Positions 8,607 to 16,533 of a stretch of DNA of 64,000 nucleotides are shown piece after piece. Positions within the stretch are counted from its first letter, which is position 1; each line of letters starts with the position of its first letter. Source of the DNA: Maribacter flavus (GTDB lineage: Bacteria > Bacteroidota > Bacteroidia > Flavobacteriales > Flavobacteriaceae); the NCBI RefSeq assembly GCF_008386635.1, contig NZ_VUOE01000002.1, positions 372,001 through 436,000 on the forward strand, read 5' to 3'. The notes beneath the pieces are model-generated. The model was not told the origin of the DNA. It made no database searches and saw only the letters and a program-made list of their open reading frames with translations. A program made the translations under genes and the position numbers.

Positions 8607-8848
8607 AGTTCAAATACAAGCTCAAGAATCAAGTTCAAATTCAGTAAAAAGTTCAAGTTTTTTAGTTCAGAGTGCTGAGTGCAGAGTGCTGAGTAGTTTG
8701 TTTAGGCAGTTGGCAGTTGGCAGTTGGCAGTTGGCAGTAAACAATTATCAATTAGCAATAAATAGATATAAATTCAAGAATAGCGATCAGCGTATTGCGC
8801 ACAGCGTAAGTCCAAAATACAAACAACCAACAACGAACAACGAAACAA
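8607..8848. repeat. Low-complexity intergenic mosaic with a heptamer array
   Basis: The 242 bases hold no gene. They consist of variants of a few words: AAGTTCAAATTC/AAGTTCAAGTT (8630-8665), GAGTGCTGAGTGCAGAGTGCTGAG (8671-8694), a heptamer array at 8705-8739, and AACAACCAACAACGAACAAC (8822-8841). The same words, on the opposite strand, occur at 53672-53812, so these are related elements. Confidence 0.7.
8705..8739. repeat. Heptamer tandem array (GGCAGTT, ~5 units)
   Basis: Four perfect GGCAGTT units followed by a fifth ending in A. The 7-bp period is the same as in the GCTAAYT arrays at 19007 and 44918, although the unit differs. Confidence 0.9.
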
Positions 8849-9502
8849 GTGGATTTCAAAAACTTAATTACTTTTCTACAAGAACTCAACAAAAACAACA
8901 ATAAGGAATGGATGGATGCCAATAGAAAGTGGTATCACCAAGTTCGGAATGAATTCGTTGGATGGCTTGATGAACTGAACGATAATCTTCTACGGCAGTA
9001 TGATGATTATTATGATACGCCAGGTAAAAAGGGAATCAACCGTATCAATAATAATTTACTATATCATCCAAACCGACCCATTTATAAGGACCATTTTGGT
9101 GCCGGTTTGGATAAAAGGCCCAACACGGGCGATTTTTATATCGAAATTGGGATGGAGGAATCCATGTTCGCCGGAGGGTTATGGCGACCGGACCCCAAGA
9201 GATTGGCCAGCATTAGGGATGCCATCGACTATAATGGAGAAGAATTGGTCGACATTTTGGAAAAGCCTTCTTTTAAAAATGCCTTTGGAGGTTTGATAGA
9301 AGACGTAAAACTCACAAGGCCTCCCAAAGGTTTTTCTGAGGACCATCCCCATATCGATTTAATCAAACAAAAGACCTTTGCCGTGATGGCAAAATTTGAT
9401 AATACCTTGCTGTTTCAAGATAATTTTAACGAAAAGGTTTTCGGTGTCTATAAGGAAATGCTTCCCTTTCGAACATATCTTAACAAGGCCATTACCGTTT
9501 AA
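8849..9502 (+). CDS. DUF2461 (TIGR02453) family protein
   Basis: 217 aa, matching the family from its first residues: MDFKNLITFLQELNKNNNKEWMDANRKWY. The start is a GTG; the next in-frame ATG would remove the conserved N-terminus, so GTG is preferred. Further family features are NRINNNLLYHPNRPIYKDHF, the FYIEIGMEESMFAGGLWRPDP core and PKGFSEDHPHIDLIKQKTFA. No enzymatic function is established. Its stop is 3 bases from the convergent M81 gene. Confidence 0.88.
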   Translation: MDFKNLITFLQELNKNNNKEWMDANRKWYHQVRNEFVGWLDELNDNLLRQYDDYYDTPGKKGINRINNNLLYHPNRPIYKDHFGAGLDKRPNTGDFYIEIGMEESMFAGGLWRPDPKRLASIRDAIDYNGEELVDILEKPSFKNAFGGLIEDVKLTRPPKGFSEDHPHIDLIKQKTFAVMAKFDNTLLFQDNFNEKVFGVYKEMLPFRTYLNKAITV

Positions 9503-9505
9503 ATG

Positions 9506-11074
9506 CTATTCGTTGGAGGCCGGAATTAATCTTGCACTTAAATCCGGCGTTTCCATATCCGCATCCAAGGGAAACATGGGACGTTTGATATTTTTATACC
9601 CCAATCGTTCTAAATCCTGGTCCACGCCACCAGGTGTCAAGGCCATAATCCAATCACCCCGCATATCATATAGTTCAGGAACCAGATAACCTATCTTTAC
9701 TACGATAATGTCGGTCTCCATAGGGTTTAGGCCCAAATTGGTGAAATCACTTTTATGATGATAGGGTTTTCTTTTTTTAGTAACAATCACATGTACGCTT
9801 CCTACCTTGACCACAACTTCCACTTCAGCATCCCGGTCTCCCTCTTTTATTGATTCGATTGTTCCGGTGATTTCCAGGGGTGGGGCAAATCGGTCATCCA
9901 CTTCTGCTCCGGCGGTTGCACTTATTTTACCGCCAACGCCTACTTCCAGAGCTTTTTCCACCAATTGTGGCCCAGGAATAGAGGCATATATAATGGAAGG
10001 ATCATTTTCGGATTTAAATTCGGGCCGATTTAAAATCTGTTGCAAGGTCCATGTTACGTCACCTGCACCACCGGCCGTGGGATTATCACCCATGTCACTG
10101 ATCATAAAAGGTTTTTTTTCACTCTTAAGTGCCAATGCCAAACTTTCTTCCAGCGTACCCACAGGGGCTACAAATTCAAACTCGTTCCGAACTTCCCAAA
10201 AGGCATTTGCCAGCTTTTCAGCTCCTTGGGTCACCCTTTCTTTATCATCCCCTGTGACCATAACTACCGCATGGTTTCGTGGTTCATCTGCCCAGGCATA
10301 TCCGATCCAGATAGCCGCATCTATGACGCCCTCTTGGTCCGCGACTTCTGGAACTTTCGCATATAGACTTTTACCAGGTTCGATGCGGGTGCTTGTTTTT
10401 TCCCCTGGCAGTAAAATAGGAACGGGAATCCAAGCTTTATAGGCGGGTTTTCCTTTACCGTTTTCCAATCGTTCTAACAACAGGCGAACCGAACGTTCCT
10501 TGGACTCTAGGGCATCTTCATGAGGTGCCATTCTATAGCAAGTGATAAGGTCACTCTGTTTGGCCAAAGTTTCCGAAACATTACCGTGTAAATCCATGGA
10601 GGTTGAAATTAAAACGTCAGGGCCAACTACCTCTCGGATACGTGTAATTAAGTCACCCTCGGCATCCTCCATGCCAACAACGCTCATGGCGCCATGAATA
10701 TCGAACCAAACACCGTCATAAGGCATGCCCTCTTTCAACATTCTCACCGTTTTTTCTACCATGGATTCATAGGCCTCCCGCGTCACAATGCCTCCGGGAA
10801 GTGATTTTCCCAAGAGGGTAGGAACCCATTCCGCCCGCTTTCGAATATCGGTTTCAGCATCAAAAAAATGATATCTGCCAAAAATGGAATCCCCTATTTT
10901 GGCATGAAAGGCGGCTTCCCCCGTTTGGGCCGGGGAAAAGGTGCTGGATTCAATGCCAATACCGGCAATAGCGATTTTTGGCAGCTCCTTTTGTACTGTT
11001 TTCTTTTCGGATTGGTTTTTGCACCCTATAAAGCTAAAAAGGGAAAGGACAAATAAGAGGACAATTTTTTTCAT
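9506..11074 (-). CDS. M81 family metallopeptidase (MlrC-like) lipoprotein
   Basis: 522 aa. The N-terminus is a lipoprotein signal (SLFSFIGC, Cys ~18). Residues ~35-320 carry the MlrC N-terminal domain with the metal-site motifs GVWFDIHGAM and SMDLHGNVSE, plus the ITCYRMAPHEDA segment; the C-terminal MlrC_C domain starts near 320 (SDMGDNPTAGGAGD). MlrC of Sphingomonas hydrolyses linear microcystin fragments, but most homologues act on unknown small peptides or amides. The lipid anchor places this one in the periplasm or at the outer membrane. It is divergent from the GMC oxidoreductase. Confidence 0.85.
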   Translation of the reverse strand: MKKIVLLFVLSLFSFIGCKNQSEKKTVQKELPKIAIAGIGIESSTFSPAQTGEAAFHAKIGDSIFGRYHFFDAETDIRKRAEWVPTLLGKSLPGGIVTREAYESMVEKTVRMLKEGMPYDGVWFDIHGAMSVVGMEDAEGDLITRIREVVGPDVLISTSMDLHGNVSETLAKQSDLITCYRMAPHEDALESKERSVRLLLERLENGKGKPAYKAWIPVPILLPGEKTSTRIEPGKSLYAKVPEVADQEGVIDAAIWIGYAWADEPRNHAVVMVTGDDKERVTQGAEKLANAFWEVRNEFEFVAPVGTLEESLALALKSEKKPFMISDMGDNPTAGGAGDVTWTLQQILNRPEFKSENDPSIIYASIPGPQLVEKALEVGVGGKISATAGAEVDDRFAPPLEITGTIESIKEGDRDAEVEVVVKVGSVHVIVTKKRKPYHHKSDFTNLGLNPMETDIIVVKIGYLVPELYDMRGDWIMALTPGGVDQDLERLGYKNIKRPMFPLDADMETPDLSARLIPASNE

Positions 11075-11136
11075 ATGGGAATCTTAAGTTTCATTAAAAA
11101 TACCACTTATTTTCTTTTTTGCCGTATGCAGTTTTA

Positions 11137-11166
11137 TTGTCATATTCCTGATTAATCCTATCTTTA
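11137..11166 (+). promoter_or_regulatory. Candidate promoter of the GMC/subunit-3 operon
   Basis: TTG at 11137-11139 and TATCTTTA at 11159-11166 (TAnnTTTG with one mismatch), 19 bases apart, about 22 bases upstream of the ATG at 11188. Confidence 0.35.
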
Positions 11167-11187
11167 TTGGGTTAACTTATATTTTTT

Positions 11188-12888
11188 ATGGCCAATTTTA
11201 ATATAGACGCAAAAAAGGACATGACCTATGATGCCATTGTTGTGGGATCAGGAATCAGTGGAGGATGGGCAGCAAAGGAACTTTGTGAAAAGGGACTAAA
11301 AACCTTGGTATTGGAAAGAGGACCTATCGTTGAACATGTGGTGGATTACCCTACCATGAATTGGGATCCTTGGGATATGGAATATAGGGGAGGTCTTACT
11401 CCTGAAGAAAAAAAGAAGCATTACAAGAACATCCGATCAGGATGGGTGGGCAAGGATACCGAACATTTTTGGGCGGATGATGAAGCCAATCCTTATACGG
11501 AAGAGAAGCCGTTTTTATGGTTGAGGGGTCACCAAATGGGAGGTAAATCCCTTCTTTGGGGTAAACAGACGTATCGTTGGAGCGATTTGGACTTTGAGGC
11601 CAATGCAAAAGATGGTCACGGTGTAGACTGGCCTATACGATATAAGGATATTGAACCTTGGTACACGTATGTGGAGAAATTTGCGGGAATTAGTGGGGAA
11701 GCCTTAGGATTACCACAATTACCCGATAGTCATTTTCTTCCTCCCATGGAACTGAACTGTGTGGAAAAACATGTTAAGGAACGAATAGAAAAGAATTTTG
11801 AAGGTAGAAACATGATTATTGGTAGGGTTGCCCATTTGACCCAGCCCCATAATGGAAGGGGACAGTGCCAAAACCGTAATCGATGTAGTAGGGGATGTCC
11901 TTATGGAGCCTACTTCAGTAGTAATGCGGTTACCTTGCCAGCGGCGAATGCCACGGGGAATTTGACCATTAGGCCTTACTCTATTGTACAAGAGGTAATT
12001 TATGATGACGCCAAAGGAAAGGCTACAGGCGTTCGGGTCATTGACGCGGAAACGAGTGAAGTCATTGAATTCAACTCCAAGATTATCTTCGTAAACGCCT
12101 CGGCCTTGAGTACCGCCCATATTTTGATGAACTCGAAATCCAAGCGTTTTGAGAACGGTTTGGGCAATGATAGCGGAGAATTGGGTCATAACTTAATGGA
12201 TCATACTTACAGGGTTGGTGCCATAGGTAAGGTTGAAGGTTTTGAGGATAAATACTACAAGGGAAGAAGGCCAAATGGTATCTATATCCCTAGATATGTA
12301 AATATTGATGAAAAATCTAAATCGGATAAGTTTGTACGTGGATTCGGTTTCCAAGGTAGTGGTTACCGTGGAGGCAATCCGGCGAATATAGAATCCTTTG
12401 GGGCCGACTTTAAGGACAGTATATTGAAGCCGGGCGGTTGGGAATTCTTCATTACCGGTTTTGCGGAATGTCTACCGTATCATGACAACAAAATCAGTCT
12501 TAATAAAGATGTGTTGGATAAATGGGGGCAACCTACCTTGACCATAGATGCCGAATTTAAGGAGAACGAAAAGGCCTTGAACAAGCAGATTCAGGAGGAC
12601 GCAGTTGAAATGTTGGAAACAGCCGGACTCAAAGATGTAATGGGATTTGATAAGGAACACCCGCCAGGATATGGAGTACATGAAATGGGAACTGCAAGAA
12701 TGGGTAGGGACCCAAAAACGTCCGTACTTAATGGATTTAATCAGGTACATGCGGCCAAAAACGTCTTTGTAACGGATGGCGCGTGCATGACTTCCTCGTC
12801 TTGTGTGAATCCATCATTGACCTATATGGCCCTGACAGCAAGAGCGGCCGATCATGCAGTATCCGAATTGAAAAAATTTAATATCTAA
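11188..12888 (+). CDS. GMC family oxidoreductase with Fe-S cysteine motif
   Basis: 566 aa. FAD-binding Rossmann motif VGSGISGG at residues ~16-23; GHQMGGKSLLWGKQTYR binds the flavin; the C-terminus has the GMC active-site residues in GYGVHEMGTAR (His) and SCVNPSLT (Asn). Cys227, Cys233 and Cys237 form C-x5-C-x3-C followed by PYGA, the arrangement of the 3Fe-4S ligands in FAD-dependent glucose dehydrogenase catalytic subunits. It has no signal peptide; the next gene, 4 bases away, encodes the Tat-signal subunit on which such proteins are exported. The likely reaction is dehydrogenation of a sugar or polyol in the periplasm. No cytochrome partner is encoded nearby. Confidence 0.9.
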   Translation: MANFNIDAKKDMTYDAIVVGSGISGGWAAKELCEKGLKTLVLERGPIVEHVVDYPTMNWDPWDMEYRGGLTPEEKKKHYKNIRSGWVGKDTEHFWADDEANPYTEEKPFLWLRGHQMGGKSLLWGKQTYRWSDLDFEANAKDGHGVDWPIRYKDIEPWYTYVEKFAGISGEALGLPQLPDSHFLPPMELNCVEKHVKERIEKNFEGRNMIIGRVAHLTQPHNGRGQCQNRNRCSRGCPYGAYFSSNAVTLPAANATGNLTIRPYSIVQEVIYDDAKGKATGVRVIDAETSEVIEFNSKIIFVNASALSTAHILMNSKSKRFENGLGNDSGELGHNLMDHTYRVGAIGKVEGFEDKYYKGRRPNGIYIPRYVNIDEKSKSDKFVRGFGFQGSGYRGGNPANIESFGADFKDSILKPGGWEFFITGFAECLPYHDNKISLNKDVLDKWGQPTLTIDAEFKENEKALNKQIQEDAVEMLETAGLKDVMGFDKEHPPGYGVHEMGTARMGRDPKTSVLNGFNQVHAAKNVFVTDGACMTSSSCVNPSLTYMALTARAADHAVSELKKFNI

Positions 12889-12892
12889 AATC

Positions 12893-13486
12893 ATGGATAG
12901 AAGAAAAGCACTTAAGAAAGCGGGCCTATTGGCAGGTGCAACAATTGCCATGCCCTCCCTTTTTTCCATTTTGCAATCTTGTAAAACAGAGACCCGGTTG
13001 GATTGGCAGCCCGAGTTTTTTACCGAGGAGGAGGCTAAGACCATTTCGGCTTTAATAGACACTATTTTACCTACGACCGATACACCCGGCGGTTTGGATG
13101 TAAAGGCCGATATGTTCATAGACAAAGTTGTTGCCCAAACGTATGATGCCGAAGGACAACAAAATATGCGAGATGCGATTGCCGAGTTTAATGCTTCCTG
13201 TAAGGAAAATTATGGAGCTATTTTTCCGGAACTAAGTAATGCCGACAAAACGGCCGTACTGAAAGAGGCAGAAGCGAGCTCTCCAAAATTCAATCCCGGT
13301 GTTTGGGGAACTACTGTTGGGGAGCAAAAACCTGTTGGTTTCTACAGATCAATGAAATCCATGGCTATTTGGGCTTATTTTACATCGGAGGAAATAGGAG
13401 AAAATGTATTGAGCTATGACCCCATTCCTGGAACTTATGAGCCTTGTAAACCACTTTCCGAAGTAGGTAATCGTTGGAGTCTGTAA
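12893..13486 (+). CDS. Gluconate 2-dehydrogenase subunit 3 family protein (Tat signal)
   Basis: 197 aa. The N-terminus MDRRKALKKAGLLAGAT has a twin arginine and a hydrophobic stretch, with a cysteine (SILQSC) at the end of the signal. The mature part has the family segment ISALIDTILPTTDTPGG and the C-terminal FTSEEIGENVLSYDPIPG. Subunit 3 proteins are small partners that assist maturation and Tat export of GMC flavoproteins. The 4-base spacing after the GMC gene supports a two-gene operon encoding one complex. Confidence 0.9.
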   Translation: MDRRKALKKAGLLAGATIAMPSLFSILQSCKTETRLDWQPEFFTEEEAKTISALIDTILPTTDTPGGLDVKADMFIDKVVAQTYDAEGQQNMRDAIAEFNASCKENYGAIFPELSNADKTAVLKEAEASSPKFNPGVWGTTVGEQKPVGFYRSMKSMAIWAYFTSEEIGENVLSYDPIPGTYEPCKPLSEVGNRWSL

Positions 13487-13727
13487 TAGGAAACTTGTAC
13501 CGGTTGTTTTGTAATTTGTAGAAATATATCCTGTTTAACTAAAGGTATCAATACTCGTTTTCTCTAAAAATATCCACCTCACTTATTAGGGTTTTGACCT
13601 GGAAGTGGGATGTTTTTTTCGGACTTGATTAAGTAATTTGGTTTTTGGAATTTGGTGCTTGGGATTTCTGAATTTTGAAATCTCACAGCGCTTTAATCTT
13701 TTTCTTCAAAACTACCGGTTTACATCT

Positions 13728-14081
13728 TTATTTTTTCCATTTAATCGGGCTCACATCATCGTGGTTTAGGATCCTCAGGTTATTTCTGTCTATGCGCATG
13801 ATAAGCTTGCACTCAGGATCCGGGCAGACGACACGGGCATCGGTTTCCATCCAGTCGGCCGGATGGTTTTTTCGCTGTTTGGTGGGTAAGAGGGGAAGGG
13901 TGGATTGTAGGGCGTACAAACAAAAATCGGATTTATCTGGCATAGAGAGTTTTCCGCCTTTTAGGTGAAACTTATCCCCGACTTTCATAGAACAGGTGCA
14001 ATTACCGCCAATACTCTCAACGACTATGGTTAAATCATAGAGTTCAAACTGATCATCTCTCAATTCATTTTCTGTTGTCAT
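13728..14081 (-). CDS. TIGR04076 family small protein
   Basis: 117 aa, cytoplasmic. Family-like features are the strand LTIVVESIGGNCTCSMKVGD, the FHLKGGKLSMP turn and a cysteine-containing end DPECKLIMRI. Five cysteines (two in CTC, one in FCLY, CPDPEC) suggest metal binding, but no ligand set is proven. It is the last gene of a four-gene minus-strand operon, starting 2 bases after the NhaC stop. Function is unknown; position suggests an accessory role in the same pathway. Confidence 0.72.
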   Translation of the reverse strand: MTTENELRDDQFELYDLTIVVESIGGNCTCSMKVGDKFHLKGGKLSMPDKSDFCLYALQSTLPLLPTKQRKNHPADWMETDARVVCPDPECKLIMRIDRNNLRILNHDDVSPIKWKK

Positions 14082-14083
14082 CT

Positions 14084-15484
14084 TTAATTTTGTCTTTCGT
14101 TAAATTTTCCCCAACCAAAGATTAAGGTTATGAGTGTCATAATCAAAAGGCCCCAGGACACGAAATTGAACAATCCTACTTCTAAGGGACTTACTTGCGG
14201 AATATCGTATTGTTGACCCGTTTTGGTCATGTTCGCCATCAAGATTACGGGAATGAAATAAGGTATTACAAAGGGGAATATGCAGGCGATCAAGCTCAAA
14301 AGATTGGCACGCCGTATTTTGGAAACTCCCAAACGCTCGCCCGTTTTTTTTGTAAAGTCGGATACCATTAGAATCGCTACAATGCTATGCGTGGTGAGAA
14401 GTACGGCCAAACTCATTACGGTGACTATCCAACTTTCCGCATGCTTTTGGGTTTTGGCCTTGGCTGCTGCAAAATCCACCAAACGGTTCATAAGTCCGCT
14501 GGCCTTTAAGGTCGCTACCTGGCCCATTAAGAGTATGGTAAAAAAACTGAGTCCCACGGCCCTATTGATACCAACGATTACAAAGCTCTTGGTCGTAAAA
14601 TTTTCCAAGTCCAAGGAAATTACGTTTTCAAGATTCAAAAGTCCGAATGCCAGGCTTAATATGGTTCCAAAGAGTAATCCCATCAAAAGGCCGTGCAAAA
14701 GATGTTTTCCCTTTAAAAAAAGATAGATGATGAATGAAGGCACCAACATCATAGGGAGTCCTTTAGGACTTCCCAAGGCACCAATATTCACATTGTTCGA
14801 ACCCACGTTATGGTTGAAAGCCATGAAACTAAAAGCTGCCAAGGCGAACAAACTGGCGGGCAGAATATATTTTAATCGGCTTTTAATGGCCTTGCCAATT
14901 TCTGCATCCTGACTCAAGGCACTGGCGATGGTCGTGTCCGAAATTGGAGCAATAAAATCCCCAAAGGTCGCTCCGCCCAAAATCGCTCCGGCCAAGGTGG
15001 GCAAATGTGCTCCTAAAACACCGCCAGTTGGGTAGAGCAGGGGGCTGCAAATCAATATGGTTGCAAAACTCGAACCTGTAGATAAAGAAACAATGCAACA
15101 AATGAGGAAGGTAGCGATAATGAACCCTGGACCCGAAAGTTTTACCTGATCGGAAAGCCATATAAGCGCCTCTACAAAACCTGTAAGCGTCATAAGTACA
15201 CCTATTATGGAGGCCAACATCCAAGCGGTGATCATGATCATCACTATTTTTTGGGACATTCCTGAAATGACCACGTGGGAAAACGCGGTTTTGTCCTTAC
15301 ATAAAATAAGACCTAAGCCTAGGGAAAGCATCAGTACCGGCCAAAATCCACGCTCGTCCGGAGCTCCCGAAAGTGCTATGATTATCACTCCAGAAACAAA
15401 GACGAAAAAGGGCAATAAGGTGCCTAAGGTACCACCGTAAAACCCAATTTTAGGAAGCGCTTCCTGTGTTTCGTCCAGTTTCAA
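14084..15484 (-). CDS. NhaC family Na+/H+ antiporter-like transporter
   Basis: 466 aa with about 11-12 membrane helices. NhaC-type features include the STGSSFATILICSPLLYPTGG region, GATFGDFIAPISDTTIASALSQDAEIG and TTHSIVAILMVSDFTKK. NhaC proteins exchange Na+ for H+, and some members exchange small organic acids or amines (as in malate/lactate antiporters). The start is a TTG 2 bases after the stop of the aldo/keto reductase; no in-frame ATG occurs before the second helix, so a TTG start with translational coupling is the best reading. Between a peptidase and a reductase, import of a small organic substrate is plausible. Confidence 0.85.
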   Translation of the reverse strand: MKLDETQEALPKIGFYGGTLGTLLPFFVFVSGVIIIALSGAPDERGFWPVLMLSLGLGLILCKDKTAFSHVVISGMSQKIVMIMITAWMLASIIGVLMTLTGFVEALIWLSDQVKLSGPGFIIATFLICCIVSLSTGSSFATILICSPLLYPTGGVLGAHLPTLAGAILGGATFGDFIAPISDTTIASALSQDAEIGKAIKSRLKYILPASLFALAAFSFMAFNHNVGSNNVNIGALGSPKGLPMMLVPSFIIYLFLKGKHLLHGLLMGLLFGTILSLAFGLLNLENVISLDLENFTTKSFVIVGINRAVGLSFFTILLMGQVATLKASGLMNRLVDFAAAKAKTQKHAESWIVTVMSLAVLLTTHSIVAILMVSDFTKKTGERLGVSKIRRANLLSLIACIFPFVIPYFIPVILMANMTKTGQQYDIPQVSPLEVGLFNFVSWGLLIMTLITLIFGWGKFNERQN

Positions 15485-15486
15485 AG

Positions 15487-16530
15487 CTAGTCCTCGTTTA
15501 GGTTGTACTTCATGATGGAACCGTGCTTGCCTGTCTTGTCGCGCTCCAATTCATAGAAGGGCCCGTTGGGGCCTTTGCTTCGGGAAACAATTGCTTCTAT
15601 TTTGACAAGGTCATGCCGGGTTAAGGTAAAACTGTCCAATTTCTTGAGTTTATCTAGATGATTCCGGTTTCGGGCACCTACGATGACCCCGCCTACCATC
15701 GGCTTTTGTAGGATATATTTACATGCGACTTCGGCGATTCCAACCGCATATTGGTCGGAAATTCTTTTAAGTGTCCGCAAGGCTTCCTGAAAGAGTTCAT
15801 ATCCGCCAAACTCGTCAATGATCAATCGGTATTTGGTCAAGGAACGATTTTCATAGGGTGGAACAGGGTCCGGTGCATTCAGATATCGGTCGCTCAGAAA
15901 TCCACCGGCCACGGTGCCGTAGCAGAGGTAGGGAATATGGTGTTTTTGGGCAAGGGCGGTCATGTTCTTTTCCACCCGATGGTCCAATACGGAATATTGC
16001 ACCTGATTCGATGCGATGGTTACACCGGCATCAAGTATTTCCTGAATGCGCTTCGTATCAAAATTGGTAACCCCTAGAAATCGTATTTTTCCGCTTTTTT
16101 GCAATTCCGAAAGGTGGACGGCAGTTTCCAAATATTTTGGGAATTGGTAATCCCACCACGCAAATTGTACCAGGTCCAATCGCTCGACACCTAGGCGCTT
16201 GAGCGAACGATCGATTATGCGGATTGTATCCTCTTTTTTGAGCGTTGCCAAGACTTTGTAATCCGGCACATATTTGGTGTGTATCTGAAGGGGCGACAAC
16301 TCTCCCGAGCGGAATTCAGCTTCGTATTTTTTTCGGAATTTGCCAATAAGCTCTTCCACACCGGTATAAATATCGGCACAATCAAACGTGGTGATGCCCG
16401 CTTTCACGAAGTGTCGCATATCGGCCAAGGCCTGCTCCTCGGAGATAGTGCCATGACCACCAGCCAAGTGCCACCCACCTTTGATTACCCTTGAAATCGT
16501 ATATCCGGGTTGTAATGCTATTCGTTCCAT
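15487..16530 (-). CDS. Aldo/keto reductase lacking the tetrad histidine
   Basis: 347 aa, (beta/alpha)8 aldo/keto reductase with an NADP-binding C-terminal loop. The tetrad Asp50 and Tyr55 (FDCADIY) and Lys86 (IHTKY) are present. The usual histidine at the DxVQxHW position is Ala124 (LVQFAWWDY, codon GCG at 16159-16161). Loss of that His normally lowers carbonyl reduction, as in steroid 5-beta-reductases, where the position is altered. The start ATG lies 3 bases after the stop of the DUF885 gene. Substrate unknown. Confidence 0.85.
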   Translation of the reverse strand: MERIALQPGYTISRVIKGGWHLAGGHGTISEEQALADMRHFVKAGITTFDCADIYTGVEELIGKFRKKYEAEFRSGELSPLQIHTKYVPDYKVLATLKKEDTIRIIDRSLKRLGVERLDLVQFAWWDYQFPKYLETAVHLSELQKSGKIRFLGVTNFDTKRIQEILDAGVTIASNQVQYSVLDHRVEKNMTALAQKHHIPYLCYGTVAGGFLSDRYLNAPDPVPPYENRSLTKYRLIIDEFGGYELFQEALRTLKRISDQYAVGIAEVACKYILQKPMVGGVIVGARNRNHLDKLKKLDSFTLTRHDLVKIEAIVSRSKGPNGPFYELERDKTGKHGSIMKYNLNED

Positions 16531-16533
16531 TGC

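Noticed and set aside
9807-10442. 211-residue open frame opposite the M81 gene
   Set aside because: Ser/Thr-rich antisense reading with no start signal or domain.
13540-13620. Terminator after the subunit-3 gene
   Set aside because: ACCTCACTT and AAGTGGGAT pair only imperfectly with a long loop; not strong enough to report.
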